Positions 9,381 through 19,118 of a stretch of DNA of 64,000 bases are shown in pieces (the first letter of the stretch is position 1; every line of letters starts with the position of its first letter). The notes under the pieces were generated by a model. It was not told the origin of the DNA, made no database searches, and saw only the letters and a list, made by a program, of their open reading frames with translations. The DNA is from Segnochrobactrum spirostomi (lineage in GTDB: Bacteria > Pseudomonadota > Alphaproteobacteria > Rhizobiales > Segnochrobactraceae), in the NCBI RefSeq assembly GCF_009600605.1, contig NZ_VWNA01000001.1, positions 1,116,001 through 1,180,000 of the forward strand. Direction: 5' to 3'. Both the position numbers and the translations under genes were made by a program.

Positions 9381-9395
9381 GTTCGCGGTTTGTAC
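9381..9395. promoter_or_regulatory. Second, near-consensus SOS box before lexA
   Basis: GTTC at 9381-9384, seven bases, then GTAC at 9392-9395: one mismatch to GTTC-N7-GTTC. It sits 11 bases after the first box, in the opposite orientation, giving a tandem operator. Confidence 0.6.
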
Positions 9396-9428
9396 ACGAG
9401 ATTCGGCCGGGGGCCGCTCGAGGGAACG

Positions 9429-10139
9429 ATGCTCACGCGCAAGCAACACGAGCTCCTGATGTTCATTCACGAGCGGCTCAAGGAGAGCGGCGTGCCGCCC
9501 TCCTTCGAGGAGATGAAGGACGCGCTCGATCTGCGCTCCAAGTCCGGCATCCACCGCCTCATCACGGCGCTCGAGGAGCGCGGCTTCCTGCGCCGCCTGC
9601 CGAACCGGGCGCGTGCGCTCGAGGTGGTGCGGCTGCCCGAATCCGTGGCCCCGAGTCTCGCGGCCCCGAGATCCCGCGGGTTCGCCCCGAGCGTCATCGA
9701 GGGGTCCCGCGGCCGCGCGCCGGAGCCGCCGCCGCGGCCCGTCGCGGAGGAGCGCACCTCGATCGACGTGCCGGTGATGGGCCGCATCGCGGCGGGCGTA
9801 CCGATCGAGGCGATCCAGAGCCAGAGCCATTCGATCCCCGTGCCGATCGAGATGCTGCCGCCGGGCGATCATTTCGCTCTCGAAGTGCGCGGCGATTCGA
9901 TGATCGAGGCGGGCATTCTCGACGGCGACACCGTCGTCATCCGCCGCGGCGAGACGGCGGACACCGGCGACATCGTGGTCGCCCTCGTCGACGACGCGGA
10001 AGCGACGCTGAAACGCCTGCGCAAGAAAGGCGCGTCCATCGCCCTCGAGGCGGCGAACCCGGCCTATGAGACCCGAATCTTCGGGCCGGACCGCGTGCGC
10101 ATTCAGGGCAAGCTGGTCGCGTTGCTTCGGCGGTACTGA
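9429..10139 (+). CDS. lexA: LexA repressor, SOS regulator with self-cleaving peptidase domain
   Basis: 236 residues. The N-terminal winged helix starts [13 protein letters not shown] and covers about residues 1-65; a proline-rich linker follows, then an S24 peptidase domain. The Ala-Gly self-cleavage bond is A122-G123 in GRIAAGVP. The catalytic serine is S157 in GDSM, and the lysine is K195 in ATLKR. RecA-stimulated cleavage derepresses the SOS regulon. The ATG at 9429 was chosen over the earlier in-frame ATG because it matches the family start. Two SOS boxes lie 34-74 bp upstream. The gene converges on comEC. Confidence 0.97.
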   Translation: MLTRKQHELLMFIHERLKESGVPPSFEEMKDALDLRSKSGIHRLITALEERGFLRRLPNRARALEVVRLPESVAPSLAAPRSRGFAPSVIEGSRGRAPEPPPRPVAEERTSIDVPVMGRIAAGVPIEAIQSQSHSIPVPIEMLPPGDHFALEVRGDSMIEAGILDGDTVVIRRGETADTGDIVVALVDDAEATLKRLRKKGASIALEAANPAYETRIFGPDRVRIQGKLVALLRRY

Positions 10140-10417
10140 GGGCGGTCGGACCACCGTCATTACGAGACCGGCCGGCCGGCTGGGTTGAGACGCCGGAGGG
10201 CAGTTCGGGCGGACGCGGAAGCAGCCTCGGCGTGGTGCGAGGTGACGTCCGTCGCGCCCGGCGATGCACGCGGCGGGCGTTGAGACACAACCACATATCG
10301 AACGCGGACGCTGGCTTGCGGCCGCGCCCTCGCAAGCAAGAGCGTGCCGGTCGGGTGCGTGGCAGAACAATGGGAACCGCGGTGATGTTGCGCGGACGCA
10401 GATGAGGCGCCGCACGG

Positions 10418-12874
10418 TCACGGTGCGGGCGCCGGTTCGCTTGACTCGCGCCTGCCGCGCTCTGCGAGGGCGGATGATGTCGGCGACGTCCAAGGTCGCC
10501 CTATCGTGCGTGACGTCAGGACGGCGAGGATGCGGGGCGGATCGGCCGTGTTGTCGACCCGGATCGCGAGGGCACCGCCGCGGGCGAGCATAGGCCCGTC
10601 GACGACGATCGCGGTCCGGCAATCGGGCGGACGGGCAAACGGCGTGACGACGATATCCGCGTCCGCGCAGGCGACGCCGCCGCCGGCGGGATTGCGCAGG
10701 AGGACGATCCGGAGCGCGCGCGCGGCGTCCGGCGTGCCCGCGAATTCTGGCATTGTCACATCCGTCTGTTGGCCGGACCCCTTGGAAGCAACCGGGGAGC
10801 CCTCGCGTCTCGGCACATCGAGCGTGCAGCGCACGGGGCCGCAGCGGGCCGCCGCGACGAGGCTCTTGTCCCGCGGAAGGCGCGGATCGCCGGCCATCGC
10901 GAGCCAGGTAGAGAGCGGCCGTTCGCCCCGACGCTCCGGCGCAACGACGGCAAGCCGACCCGGGCCATTCCGCCATGCGAGCATGCGGCCGTCCGCGGCG
11001 ACCCAGAGATCGGGCGGGCGGGCCGTGACGAACAGGATCAAGGCCAGGCTCGCCGGGACGAGGGCGAGGCGGCGCCACGGTGCGATCGTGAGCGCGGCCC
11101 ACAATAACGCAGCGACGAGCGCGAGCACGCCGGCGAGCGGCACATAGCCGACGCGGCCCATGTCGCCGGTCCAGGCCGCCACCCTGTCGGAGATCGCGAC
11201 CATGATCTCGATCCCGGCCCCCATCGCCGCGAGCGGCAACGATTCGAGGCCGAACGGCATGGCGACGACGGAGAGCACCGCCGCCGGCATGATCACGAGG
11301 GAGATCACCGGCGCGGCGGCGAGATTGGCGACGAGGCTGAGCGGCGCCGCGCGGTGAAAGTGGTAGGCCGCGATCGGACCGGAGGCGAGGCCGGCGAGGA
11401 GCGAGGTCGCGACGAGGCCGAAGCCCCAGAGCACGACGAAGCGAACCCCCTTCGCGGCCGCGCCGCTGCCCGGCCCGAGGCTCACCACCGCGCCGAGCCA
11501 GGACGGCGCCTCCGCGTCGTCCTGCCGGCGGCGCCGCGCGGCGATCGCCTCGAAAGCAGCAACGAGGGCGATCACGGCCGCGAACGACATCTGGAAGCCG
11601 GCATTGAGAACGGACGAGGGCCGCGCCGCCATCACCGCCAAGGCGGCGAGCGCGACCGTGCGCAAGGTGAGCGCCGGGCGTCCGAGCGCGACCGCGAGGA
11701 GCGCGATCGCGATCATCACGAACGAGCGCTCGGTCGCCGGATCGCTGCCGGCGAGCACCATGTAGAAGGCCGCGGCGGGGAGCGCGGCAAGCGCCGCCCA
11801 GGCCTTGATGGGCCGCCGCAAGGCGAGCCCGGGCACCGCGGCCATCCCCGCCCGCAGCACGGCGAGAATGGTGCCGGCGACGAGGGTCATGTGGAGGCCG
11901 GAGATCGAGAGGACGTGGGTGAGCCCGCTCGCCCGCATGGAGTCCTCGATCGCCGGATCGATGCCTCCTCGCTCGCCGGCAATGAGCGCGACAGCGATCT
12001 CGCCGGGCGCGCCGGGCAGCGCGGCACGGATGCGCGCCGCGAGCGTCTCCCGCATCTCGGCGATCGCCGCGGCGAGCCGGAGCCGGGCCGGTGGCGGGCC
12101 GAGATCGACCTGCTCGGGCCGACCGTAGACGAAGCCCGTCGCGCCGATCCCGGCGAGGTAGAGGTCGCGTGCCGCATCGTAGCTTCCCGGCGCGTCGGGC
12201 CCGGCCGGCGGGGAGAGGCGCACCAGGAGCCGCACCCCGTCGCCGACCCGAAGGACCGCCGCGGAGGCCACCGCCGTCACCCGCACGCGGCGCGGCGTGC
12301 GCGCCGGCGCGACACGGTCGAGGCGCACGGCCTCGATCACCAGCCGGACGCGCCCGCCCGGCCGCAGGTCGCGATCGGCGACGAAGCCGGTGAGGCGCAG
12401 CGTCGCTTCGCGCGCCAGAACCGGCGCGGCGGCACGCTCCGTCTCGATCTTCGCGGCGAGCGCCCCGAGGAAGAAAGCCGCGGCGAGCACCGCGGCCCAA
12501 TGGCCGCCGGCAGACCCGGCGCGCAGCGCGACGGCAGCGCCGGCGCACCCCGCCGCGGCGAGGGCGAGCGCGATCAGCGAGGGCTCGGCCGGCAGCGCGA
12601 AATAGAGCACGATGCCGGAGGCGCCCGCGACGGGGATCCAGAGGAAGCCGCGCCCGGCGGCGAGATCGATGTCGAGGGAGGTCCCGAGCCAGTCCCCGGC
12701 CCGCCCGGCGAGCGATGCGGCCCACCCGCCCCGGCCGGCCCGTTCGCCGTCCCCATGGTACGGCTCTGACGGTGGCGAAAACCCAGCCTCGCCAAAGTCC
12801 AGGGCGTCGAGATCGGTCACGCGGGGCGGATCGCCGCGCGTGCGGGCTCCGAGCCCTCGTCCGCGCTCGGCCAT
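10418..12874 (-). CDS. comEC: ComEC/Rec2-related DNA-uptake membrane protein
   Basis: 818 residues. An N-terminal membrane segment and DUF4131-like OB domain (about residues 70-260) are followed by the Competence domain with about ten helices. Its hallmark [17 protein letters not shown] lies near residues 325-341, and [12 protein letters not shown] lies further on. ComEC forms the inner-membrane channel for single-stranded DNA during transformation. The C-terminal 200 residues occupy the place of the metallo-beta-lactamase-like nuclease domain of longer ComEC proteins, but I see no HxHxDH metal motif there. It is divergent from gltX and convergent with lexA. Whether the organism is transformable cannot be told. 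Confidence 0.88.
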   Translation of the reverse strand: MAERGRGLGARTRGDPPRVTDLDALDFGEAGFSPPSEPYHGDGERAGRGGWAASLAGRAGDWLGTSLDIDLAAGRGFLWIPVAGASGIVLYFALPAEPSLIALALAAAGCAGAAVALRAGSAGGHWAAVLAAAFFLGALAAKIETERAAAPVLAREATLRLTGFVADRDLRPGGRVRLVIEAVRLDRVAPARTPRRVRVTAVASAAVLRVGDGVRLLVRLSPPAGPDAPGSYDAARDLYLAGIGATGFVYGRPEQVDLGPPPARLRLAAAIAEMRETLAARIRAALPGAPGEIAVALIAGERGGIDPAIEDSMRASGLTHVLSISGLHMTLVAGTILAVLRAGMAAVPGLALRRPIKAWAALAALPAAAFYMVLAGSDPATERSFVMIAIALLAVALGRPALTLRTVALAALAVMAARPSSVLNAGFQMSFAAVIALVAAFEAIAARRRRQDDAEAPSWLGAVVSLGPGSGAAAKGVRFVVLWGFGLVATSLLAGLASGPIAAYHFHRAAPLSLVANLAAAPVISLVIMPAAVLSVVAMPFGLESLPLAAMGAGIEIMVAISDRVAAWTGDMGRVGYVPLAGVLALVAALLWAALTIAPWRRLALVPASLALILFVTARPPDLWVAADGRMLAWRNGPGRLAVVAPERRGERPLSTWLAMAGDPRLPRDKSLVAAARCGPVRCTLDVPRREGSPVASKGSGQQTDVTMPEFAGTPDAARALRIVLLRNPAGGGVACADADIVVTPFARPPDCRTAIVVDGPMLARGGALAIRVDNTADPPRILAVLTSRTIGRPWTSPTSSALAERGRRESSEPAPAP

Positions 12875-13185
12875 GGTGGTCAGCCCCGCCCAACCGAGAC
12901 CCGATCAGCCGCTCATCGGCTGCGTCACGAACCTGCCGCACGGTTCGTCTTTGGTCCGGCCCGCTGCCATGCTACAGCAGCGCGCGCCCGCCTTTAAGCG
13001 GGTTTCCGCGCGAGCCCCCGAGGCGGCGTCCGGAAATCCCGTCGCCGAACTGCCGCGGCATCGGCGGGCAAAGCCCATCCGGTCCGTTCCCGGTGCCGCC
13101 CGCGTCCGCGCGGTCGTCCGGGGCCGTGCCCGATCGTTGTCGTTCCGGTCCGGGTGCGCCCGGACCTCAGCCGTCGAGGAACAGG
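12875..13185. other. 311-bp divergent comEC/gltX intergenic region
   Basis: No gene is seen. It contains an inverted repeat ACGAACC (12927-12933) / GGTTCGT (12942-12948) about 55 bp before comEC. The repeat is not the direct-repeat SOS form. The promoters of both genes are presumed to lie here, but none is clear. Confidence 0.5.
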
Positions 13186-14607
13186 ATGACCGAGACCGTC
13201 ATCACGCGCTTCGCCCCGTCGCCGACCGGCTTCCTCCACATCGGAGGAGCGCGCACGGCGCTGTTCAATTGGCTCTATGCCCGCCACACCGGCGGCACGA
13301 TGCTTCTGCGCATCGAGGATACCGATCGCGAGCGCTCCACCGACGCGGCGATCGACGCGATCCTGGACGGGCTCCGGTGGCTCGGCATCACCTGGGAAGG
13401 CGAGCCGGTGTTCCAGTTCGCCCGCGCCGCCCGCCACCGCGAGGTCGCCGAGGGCCTCGTCGCCGCCGGTCGGGCCTATTATTGCTATGCGACGCCCGAA
13501 GAGCTGAACGAGATGCGCGAGCAGGCCCGCGCCGAAGGCCGTCCGCCGCGCTATGACGGCCGCTGGCGGGACCGCGATCCGTCCGAGGCAAGGCCGGGTG
13601 TGAAGCCCGTGATCCGCATCAAGTCGCCGCTCGACGGCGAGACGGCGGTCGACGATCAGGTCCAGGGGCACGTCGTGTTTCCGAACAAGGATCTCGACGA
13701 TTTCGTCATCCTGCGCTCGGACGGCACACCGACCTACATGCTCTCGGTCGTCGTCGACGACCACGACATGGACATCACCCACATCATCCGCGGCGACGAC
13801 CATCTGACCAACGCCGCGCGCCAGACGGTTCTCTACAACGCGCTCGGCTGGCGGGTGCCGGTGATGTCGCACATCCCGCTGATCCACGGGCCAGACGGCG
13901 CCAAGCTCTCGAAGCGCCACGGCGCCCTCGGCGTCGACGCCTACCGGGCGATGGGCTACCTGCCGGCCGCGATGCGCAATTATCTCGTCCGCCTCGGCTG
14001 GAGCCACGGCGACAAGGACATCATGTCGACCGAGGAGATGACCGAATGGTTCGATCTCGCCGGTATCGGCCGGTCGCCCTCGCGGTTCGACTTCGCCAAG
14101 CTCGAGAATCTCAACGGCCATTATCTCCGGGCGACGCCGGACGACGAGTTGTTCGAGATCTTCCTCGCGACGCTGCCTTATCTCGAGGGCGGCCCGGCCC
14201 TCGTCGAGCGGCTCGACGCCCGGCTGAAGGGCCAGATTCGGGAGGCCCTGCCGGGCCTCAAGGAGCGCGCCAAGACGCTCAACGAGCTTCTCGACAATGC
14301 CAGCTATCTCTGGGCGGAGCGTCCCCTCCCCCTCGACGACAAGGCCTCCGCGCTGCTCGACGACGACGCACGGCGCACGCTGTCCGGCCTCTTCGCGGTT
14401 CTGAAGGCGGCTGAGCCGTGGTCCGTGGAGACGACCGAGGCGGCGGTGCGCACCTTCGCCGAGGCGAACGGCCTGAAGCTCGGCAAGGCCGCTCAGCCGC
14501 TGCGCGCCGCCCTCACGGGCCGCACCACGTCGCCCGGCATCTTCGACGTCCTCGCCGTGCTGGGGCGCGAGGAGAGCCTCGCCCGCATCGCCGATCAGAC
14601 CGCCTGA
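13186..14607 (+). CDS. gltX: Glutamate--tRNA ligase
   Basis: 473-residue class I aminoacyl-tRNA synthetase that charges tRNA-Glu (and in many alphaproteobacteria also tRNA-Gln, later amidated). The HIGH-type motif is in [20 protein letters not shown] (residues 9-28), and the KMSKS-type motif is AKLSKR at about 239-244. The C-terminal third is the helical anticodon-binding domain. The ATG at 13186 follows GAGGA at good spacing; longer in-frame starts are not conserved. It is followed by a 13-bp palindrome at 14633 and then gltA, an order shared with other Rhizobiales. Confidence 0.96.
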   Translation: MTETVITRFAPSPTGFLHIGGARTALFNWLYARHTGGTMLLRIEDTDRERSTDAAIDAILDGLRWLGITWEGEPVFQFARAARHREVAEGLVAAGRAYYCYATPEELNEMREQARAEGRPPRYDGRWRDRDPSEARPGVKPVIRIKSPLDGETAVDDQVQGHVVFPNKDLDDFVILRSDGTPTYMLSVVVDDHDMDITHIIRGDDHLTNAARQTVLYNALGWRVPVMSHIPLIHGPDGAKLSKRHGALGVDAYRAMGYLPAAMRNYLVRLGWSHGDKDIMSTEEMTEWFDLAGIGRSPSRFDFAKLENLNGHYLRATPDDELFEIFLATLPYLEGGPALVERLDARLKGQIREALPGLKERAKTLNELLDNASYLWAERPLPLDDKASALLDDDARRTLSGLFAVLKAAEPWSVETTEAAVRTFAEANGLKLGKAAQPLRAALTGRTTSPGIFDVLAVLGREESLARIADQTA

Positions 14608-14632
14608 TCGCCCGGTTCGCCGGCAAAGCCCG

Positions 14633-14659
14633 CCGCTTCGCTGCGACGCAGCGAAGCGG
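14633..14659. repeat. 27-bp near-perfect palindrome after gltX
   Basis: Arms CCGCTTCGCTGCG (14633-14645) and CGCAGCGAAGCGG (14647-14659) flank a single A. A shorter dyad, AAGGCGG/CCGCCTT, follows at 14682-14696. Neither is followed by a T-run, so a Rho-independent terminator is not clear. They may slow polymerase, protect mRNA 3' ends, or be palindromic repeat elements. Confidence 0.6.
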
Positions 14660-14834
14660 TGCGCCGGCTCACCCTTCGTCGAAGGCGGGCCGCCTTGCGG
14701 CACCCGTTAATATGGGCTACCCAAACGCAGGTTCCGTCCTCGCCTGAACGCCCCTTCCTCCCGGTCGACGGAAAACGCCGTCATGGGGCCCAGGATCGGC
14801 AACGATCGCGACCGGTACTCCCAAACCGGCCGGG

Positions 14835-14855
14835 TCCGCGGCGGAGCTCCGCGGA
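14835..14855 (+). repeat. Inverted repeat just upstream of gltA
   Basis: TCCGCGG (14835-14841) and CCGCGGA (14849-14855) surround a spacer that also forms the 12-bp palindrome GCGGAGCTCCGC (14841-14852). It ends 24 bp before the gltA start. It could be an operator or a leader hairpin affecting translation. Function unknown. Confidence 0.35.
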
Positions 14856-14879
14856 ACCGTGTGTTCACAGGGGTGTCTG

Positions 14880-16172
14880 ATGAGCGATAAGACCGCCACA
14901 TTGACCATCGGCGACAAGAGCTGGGATTTCCCGGTGAAGGCCGGCACGATCGGTCCGGATGTGATCGATATTTCGAAGCTTTATGCCCAGACCGGGCACT
15001 TCACCTACGATCCCGGCTTCACCTCGACCGCCTCCTGCGAGTCGCACATCACCTATATCGACGGCGACAAGGGCGTGCTGCTCTATCGGGGCTACCCGAT
15101 CGAACAGATCGCCGAGCACGGCGACTTCCTCGAGACCTGCTACCTTCTGCTCTACGGCGAGCTGCCGACCCCGGCCCAGAAGGCCGACTTCGTGAACCGT
15201 GTGACCTATCACACGATGATCCACGAACAGATGTCGCGCTTCTTCTCCGGCTTCCGCCGCGACGCCCATCCGATGGCCGTCATGGTCGGCGTGGTCGGCG
15301 CCCTGTCGGCCTTCTACCACGACTCGACCGACATCTCCGATCCGCAGCAGCGCATGATCGCCTCGCTGCGCATGATCGCGAAGATGCCGACGATCGCGGC
15401 CATGGCCTACAAGTACCATATCGGCCAGCCGTTCATTTATCCGCGCAACGAATACGACTATTCCTCGAACTTCCTGCACATGTGCTTCGCGGTGCCGGCC
15501 GAGGAATACAAGGTCAACCCGGTGCTTGCCCGGGCGATGGACCGCATCTTCATCCTGCACGCCGATCACGAGCAGAACGCCTCGACCTCGACGGTCCGCC
15601 TCGCCGGCTCGTCGGGCGCCAATCCGTTCGCGTGTATCGCCGCCGGCATCGCCTGCCTCTGGGGTCCCGCCCACGGCGGCGCCAACGAGGCGGCGCTCAA
15701 CATGCTGCAGGAGATCGGCACGGTCGATCGCATCCCGGAATTCATCGCCCGCGCCAAGGACAAGAACGATCCGTTCCGTCTGATGGGCTTCGGTCACCGG
15801 GTCTACAAGAACTACGATCCGCGCGCCCGCATCATGCAGAAGACCTGCCACGAGGTGCTCGGCGAGCTCGGTCTGCGCGACGACCCGCTCCTCCAGGTCG
15901 CCCTCGAACTCGAGAAGATCGCCCTCCACGACGAATATTTCGTCGAGAAGAAGCTCTATCCGAACATCGACTTCTATTCGGGCATCACGCTGCGCGCGCT
16001 GGGCTTCCCGACGACCATGTTCACCGTGCTGTTCGCGCTCGCGCGCACGGTCGGCTGGATCGCCCAGTGGAAGGAGATGGTGGAGGATCCGTCGCAGAAG
16101 ATCGGCCGTCCGCGCCAGCTCTTCACCGGCGCCGGCCAGCGCGATTATTCGCCGATCTCCCAGCGCCGCTGA
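14880..16172 (+). CDS. gltA: Citrate synthase (type II)
   Basis: 430 residues; condenses oxaloacetate and acetyl-CoA to citrate, the entry step of the TCA cycle. It is the large hexameric Gram-negative type. It begins [19 protein letters not shown]; the catalytic regions are [18 protein letters not shown] and [13 protein letters not shown] in the middle, and [15 protein letters not shown] (about residues 301-315) carries the second catalytic histidine. The ATG at 14880 was chosen over the in-frame ATG seven codons upstream to match the family start. A strong terminator follows at 16198. Confidence 0.97.
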   Translation: MSDKTATLTIGDKSWDFPVKAGTIGPDVIDISKLYAQTGHFTYDPGFTSTASCESHITYIDGDKGVLLYRGYPIEQIAEHGDFLETCYLLLYGELPTPAQKADFVNRVTYHTMIHEQMSRFFSGFRRDAHPMAVMVGVVGALSAFYHDSTDISDPQQRMIASLRMIAKMPTIAAMAYKYHIGQPFIYPRNEYDYSSNFLHMCFAVPAEEYKVNPVLARAMDRIFILHADHEQNASTSTVRLAGSSGANPFACIAAGIACLWGPAHGGANEAALNMLQEIGTVDRIPEFIARAKDKNDPFRLMGFGHRVYKNYDPRARIMQKTCHEVLGELGLRDDPLLQVALELEKIALHDEYFVEKKLYPNIDFYSGITLRALGFPTTMFTVLFALARTVGWIAQWKEMVEDPSQKIGRPRQLFTGAGQRDYSPISQRR

Positions 16173-16197
16173 GCGGTGCACAAGGGTCGAAACGACG

Positions 16198-16230
16198 ACG
16201 GGCCGCCCTCAGGGCGGCCCGTTTTGTTTT
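16198..16230 (+). terminator. Intrinsic terminator of gltA
   Basis: Perfect 11-bp stem ACGGGCCGCCC (16198-16208) / GGGCGGCCCGT (16212-16222) with a 3-base loop, then TTTTGTTTTC. It lies 25 bp after the gltA stop. Confidence 0.92.
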
Positions 16231-16254
16231 CGTGAGTCTGAGAGTTCCTTCAGA

Positions 16255-16575
16255 TCATTCGAATAGTTCCGCGTGCGTGCCCGCGCGCACGAACTGAATC
16301 TGGCTTCCATCGATCTCGTAGATCAGGAGAAAATCTCCCCCGATATGGCATTCCCGATGATCGCCCCATTCGCCCTTCAACGGATGGTCGAACCATTCGG
16401 GGCCGAGCGGGGCGTCGTTTGCGATCAGCAACAGCATCACCTCTTTCAGGCGCGCCATATCGAAGCGACCCGAGCGCGACAGCCGTTCCCAATCCTTCTT
16501 GAATTGCCTTGTGAAATCCGACGACCGCGGAAGCGATGCCCGCTTTTCGTCAGCGGGCCTTCTTGTCGAGGGCAT
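16255..16575 (-). CDS. Type II toxin, YafQ family mRNA endoribonuclease
   Basis: 106 residues with the RelE/YafQ fold. Residues equivalent to the YafQ active site are present: a histidine in FDHPLKGEWGDHRECH, the ECHIGGD histidine and aspartate, and the THAELF histidine and phenylalanine near the C-terminus. The usual tryptophan after the aspartate is phenylalanine here. YafQ toxins cut mRNA on the ribosome. The start at 16575 overlaps the end of the antitoxin gene by 26 bp, typical of these pairs; later in-frame starts would give a shorter N-terminus. It lies directly downstream of gltA's terminator on the opposite strand. Confidence 0.85.
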   Translation of the reverse strand: MPSTRRPADEKRASLPRSSDFTRQFKKDWERLSRSGRFDMARLKEVMLLLIANDAPLGPEWFDHPLKGEWGDHRECHIGGDFLLIYEIDGSQIQFVRAGTHAELFE

Positions 16576-16825
16576 CGATCAAGTCCTGTCCCTCAGCAAA
16601 GCGCGCCTGCCTCGCGGCCATCATCGCGCGAGATTCGGCGATAGCGGCCTGTGTCTCGGCGTTGGGAATCTTCAATTCCAGGGGAAGCGCTTTATCCCGG
16701 GCCACCCGGGTCAGGGTCAGCCGAATGGCATCGGAAAGGGTCAGACCGAAATAGCTCAGGACGGCCTCGGCCTCTTCCTTCACATCCTCGTCGATCCGGG
16801 CGCGCACAAATGCGGTGGTCGCCAT
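16550..16825 (-). CDS. Type II antitoxin, RelB/DinJ family
   Basis: 91 residues. The N-terminal ribbon-helix-helix (MATTAFVRARIDEDVKEEAE..., then LSYFGLTLSDAIRLTLTRVA, about residues 1-45) is typical of DinJ/RelB DNA-binding antitoxins. The C-terminal half is helical and would wrap the toxin. The ATG at 16825 begins exactly at the conserved domain; a start six codons earlier is possible. It precedes and overlaps the YafQ-type toxin gene. The complex normally represses its own promoter; a small palindrome lies 28-39 bp upstream. Confidence 0.87.
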   Translation of the reverse strand: MATTAFVRARIDEDVKEEAEAVLSYFGLTLSDAIRLTLTRVARDKALPLELKIPNAETQAAIAESRAMMAARQARFAEGQDLIDALDKKAR

Positions 16826-16852
16826 GTTGAGCCTCCGTGACAATCGTCATGT

Positions 16853-16864
16853 AGCTCAAATGAG
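16853..16864. promoter_or_regulatory. Palindrome upstream of the toxin-antitoxin operon, possible operator
   Basis: GCTCA (16853-16857), two bases, TGAGC (16860-16864): a 5-bp perfect dyad in the 86-bp gap before the antitoxin start. Its place fits autoregulation by a ribbon-helix-helix antitoxin. It is too short to be sure. Confidence 0.35.
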
Positions 16865-16911
16865 CAACGCATACAAGGAGCGGACGCTGATCCCGCGATC
16901 GGGTTCTCGCT

Positions 16912-18126
16912 CTACCCTCGCGATCCGCGCACCCGCTCGCGGGCGACGGTCGCGACGACCTCAGCCGCGCGCTCGCTCGGGCTGCGGCCGCCTTCGAGGG
17001 CCATCAGCGCGTCGAGCCGGCGGAACGCGTCGCACTGGCGGCGGCGCTCCGGGCCGTCGTGGAGGAGTGCGGCGACGCAGGTCGCGAGCGCCTCGGGGTT
17101 CGCCTCGTCGTCGAGAAATTCCGGCACGACGTTTTCGCCGAGGATGATGTTCGGTAGCACCATGGAAGTGACCTGCGCGATCTTCACCACGCGGTTGAGG
17201 TGCTTCACCAGCCGATAGAAGCCGTCGAGCCGGTAGGCGATCGCCATCGGAACGCCGGCGAGCGCGAGTTCCAGGGACACCGTGCCGGAGGCCGCAAGGG
17301 CGACGTGAGCCCGGCGGAAGGCGGCGCGCTTGTCGTCGAGCGCGCGGATCACGCGCGGCTTCACCGGCCACGTCGCGACATCCGCCTCGATGCGGTCGGC
17401 GAGATGGGGCACGGCGGGCAACAGCGCCTCGACCGGCCCGACCTTCTCGGCGAGCCGCGCCAACGCCTTGCCGAAATCGACGAGCAGGCTCGAGATCTCG
17501 TGACGGCGGCTGCCGGGCAGGATCAGCACCACCGGCGGCCCGTCGCCGAGCGGGCGGCGCTCGCCCGGCGCCGGGCGCAGCTCATGGAGATGATCGATCA
17601 GCGGATGGCCGACATAGGTGCAGGCAGGCCCCTCGAGGCGGCGGTGCACCTCCGGTTCGAACGGCAGGATGGCGAGGAGATGGTCGACATAGCGCGCCAT
17701 CTTCTTCGCCCGGCCCGGCCGCCACGCCCACACCGTGGGGCTCACATAATCGACGATCGGAAGGTCCGGGCGCACCGCCCGGATGCGCTTCGCGACCCGG
17801 TGGGTGAAATCGGGGCTGTCCACGATCACGACGATGTCGGGATCGGCGGCGATCGCGGCCTCCGCCGTCTCGCGGATGCGGCGGATCAGGGTCGGCAGGC
17901 GGCGCACCACCTCGTCGAAGCCGATCACCGCGATGTCGGAGAGCGGGAAGAGCGGCGCGAGGCCGACCTGGGCGAGCCGCTCGCCCCCCATACCGGAAAG
18001 GGCAATGGGACGGCCGGCGGCCGCCGGCAGCGCGCGCATCAGGGCGGCCCCGAGCTGATCGCCCGAATCCTCGCCGGCGACGACGAAGACCTTGAGAGGC
18101 GCAGCATCCGGCAGGGTCGTGCTCAT
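16912..18126 (-). CDS. lpxB: Lipid-A-disaccharide synthase
   Basis: 404 residues, GT19 glycosyltransferase on the inner face of the inner membrane; joins UDP-2,3-diacylglucosamine and lipid X to make lipid A disaccharide. Family features: VVAGEDSGDQLGAALMRAL near the start (residues 14-32), the FPLSDIAVIGFDEV segment, YVSPTVWAWRPGR (about 142-154), and LPGSR in the donor-binding domain. The ATG at 18126 follows GGAGGTG. It is the last lpx gene of the block, 44 bp after lpxI. It is normally adjacent to gltA in relatives; here a toxin-antitoxin pair intervenes. Confidence 0.96.
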   Translation of the reverse strand: MSTTLPDAAPLKVFVVAGEDSGDQLGAALMRALPAAAGRPIALSGMGGERLAQVGLAPLFPLSDIAVIGFDEVVRRLPTLIRRIRETAEAAIAADPDIVVIVDSPDFTHRVAKRIRAVRPDLPIVDYVSPTVWAWRPGRAKKMARYVDHLLAILPFEPEVHRRLEGPACTYVGHPLIDHLHELRPAPGERRPLGDGPPVVLILPGSRRHEISSLLVDFGKALARLAEKVGPVEALLPAVPHLADRIEADVATWPVKPRVIRALDDKRAAFRRAHVALAASGTVSLELALAGVPMAIAYRLDGFYRLVKHLNRVVKIAQVTSMVLPNIILGENVVPEFLDDEANPEALATCVAALLHDGPERRRQCDAFRRLDALMALEGGRSPSERAAEVVATVARERVRGSRG

Positions 18127-18170
18127 CTGCACCTCCAAGGCCGCGGTCAGGCCGCAACCGCCCGGTCGGC

Positions 18171-19112
18171 TCAGGACCGGGTGGCCGCTTGGGCGAGATC
18201 CGCCGGCGAGAAACCATAGAGAAAGAGGCCGGCCGCGTCGGCCGCCGCGATGGTCTTGGCGCGGGCGGCGACGATGACGTGCCCGCTCTCGATCGCAATT
18301 CCGGCGAGCCCGGCCGCGGCGGCCCGCTCGACGGTCGCCGGGCCGATCGTCGGCAGGTCGGCGCGCGTGTCTTGGCGCGTCTTCATGCGCTTCACGAGCG
18401 CGGAGGCCTTCTCGTAACCGGCGATGCGGCCGGAGGCGCGCAAGGCCGCGACGCGCTCGAGCATGCCGTCGGTGCCTTCGGCGCCTTCGATGGCGACGGT
18501 GCGCCGGAACAAGGCCACCGCCGCCTGTCCGACATCGTGCGGGCTCAGCGCCTCGATCACGCCGGCCGCGGTCGCGATCGCCGTCATCGCGTCGGCCGAC
18601 GGGGCCTGGCGGCCGAGCGTGCCGGCACCGGCGAGGAGGACGGGCGCCACGTCCGGCACGCCGACGACCGTGAGGTCTTCCTGCTCGAAGATGCGGATGA
18701 CGCGGGTCAGCACGCTGTCGTCGCCGCCGACGAGCGCCGCGAGGATGCGCGGCAACCGGCGCAGCGTTCCGAGATCGCCGACGATCGACCGGAAATCGGG
18801 TCGCTTGGAGATCGATCCGATCAGGATCACCTCCTTGCAGCCGCCGCGCTCGATGAGTTCGAACAGGCGTCCCACCTGCCCCCAATCGACCCAATCGGCG
18901 CCGAGCGGGTCGAGGAGGCTCGGCTCGCCCTCGCCGCGAATGCCGATCAGGACAACCGGACGCCCCGTCGCGCGCACGTCGGCGACGAGCTCGGCCGGGA
19001 TGCCACCACCGCCCGCCACGACGGCGAGCGGTCCACGCGCCGCAGCCTCCGGCCCGCCAGTCCCTTTCGCCGCGATCTCCGCCGGCGCGCCACGCCCCAC
19101 GCGCAGGATCAT
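18171..19112 (-). CDS. lpxI: UDP-2,3-diacylglucosamine diphosphatase LpxI (DUF1009)
   Basis: 313 residues. LpxI replaces the unrelated LpxH in most alphaproteobacteria and hydrolyses UDP-2,3-diacylglucosamine to lipid X and UMP. Visible: an N-terminal Rossmann-like half beginning PLAVVAGGGGIP (about residues 28-39), and the DUF1009 C-terminal half with MKTRQDTRADLPTIGP (about 247-262), whose aspartate near 253 is the catalytic region in the family. It starts 6 bp after the lpxA stop and is followed by lpxB, the standard order. Confidence 0.94.
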   Translation of the reverse strand: MILRVGRGAPAEIAAKGTGGPEAAARGPLAVVAGGGGIPAELVADVRATGRPVVLIGIRGEGEPSLLDPLGADWVDWGQVGRLFELIERGGCKEVILIGSISKRPDFRSIVGDLGTLRRLPRILAALVGGDDSVLTRVIRIFEQEDLTVVGVPDVAPVLLAGAGTLGRQAPSADAMTAIATAAGVIEALSPHDVGQAAVALFRRTVAIEGAEGTDGMLERVAALRASGRIAGYEKASALVKRMKTRQDTRADLPTIGPATVERAAAAGLAGIAIESGHVIVAARAKTIAAADAAGLFLYGFSPADLAQAATRS

Positions 19113-19118
19113 CGGGCG

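Noticed and set aside
12927-12948. GAAC/GTTC inverted repeat upstream of comEC taken as an SOS box
   Set aside because: Alphaproteobacterial LexA boxes are direct repeats with seven bases between; this is an inverted repeat with different spacing.
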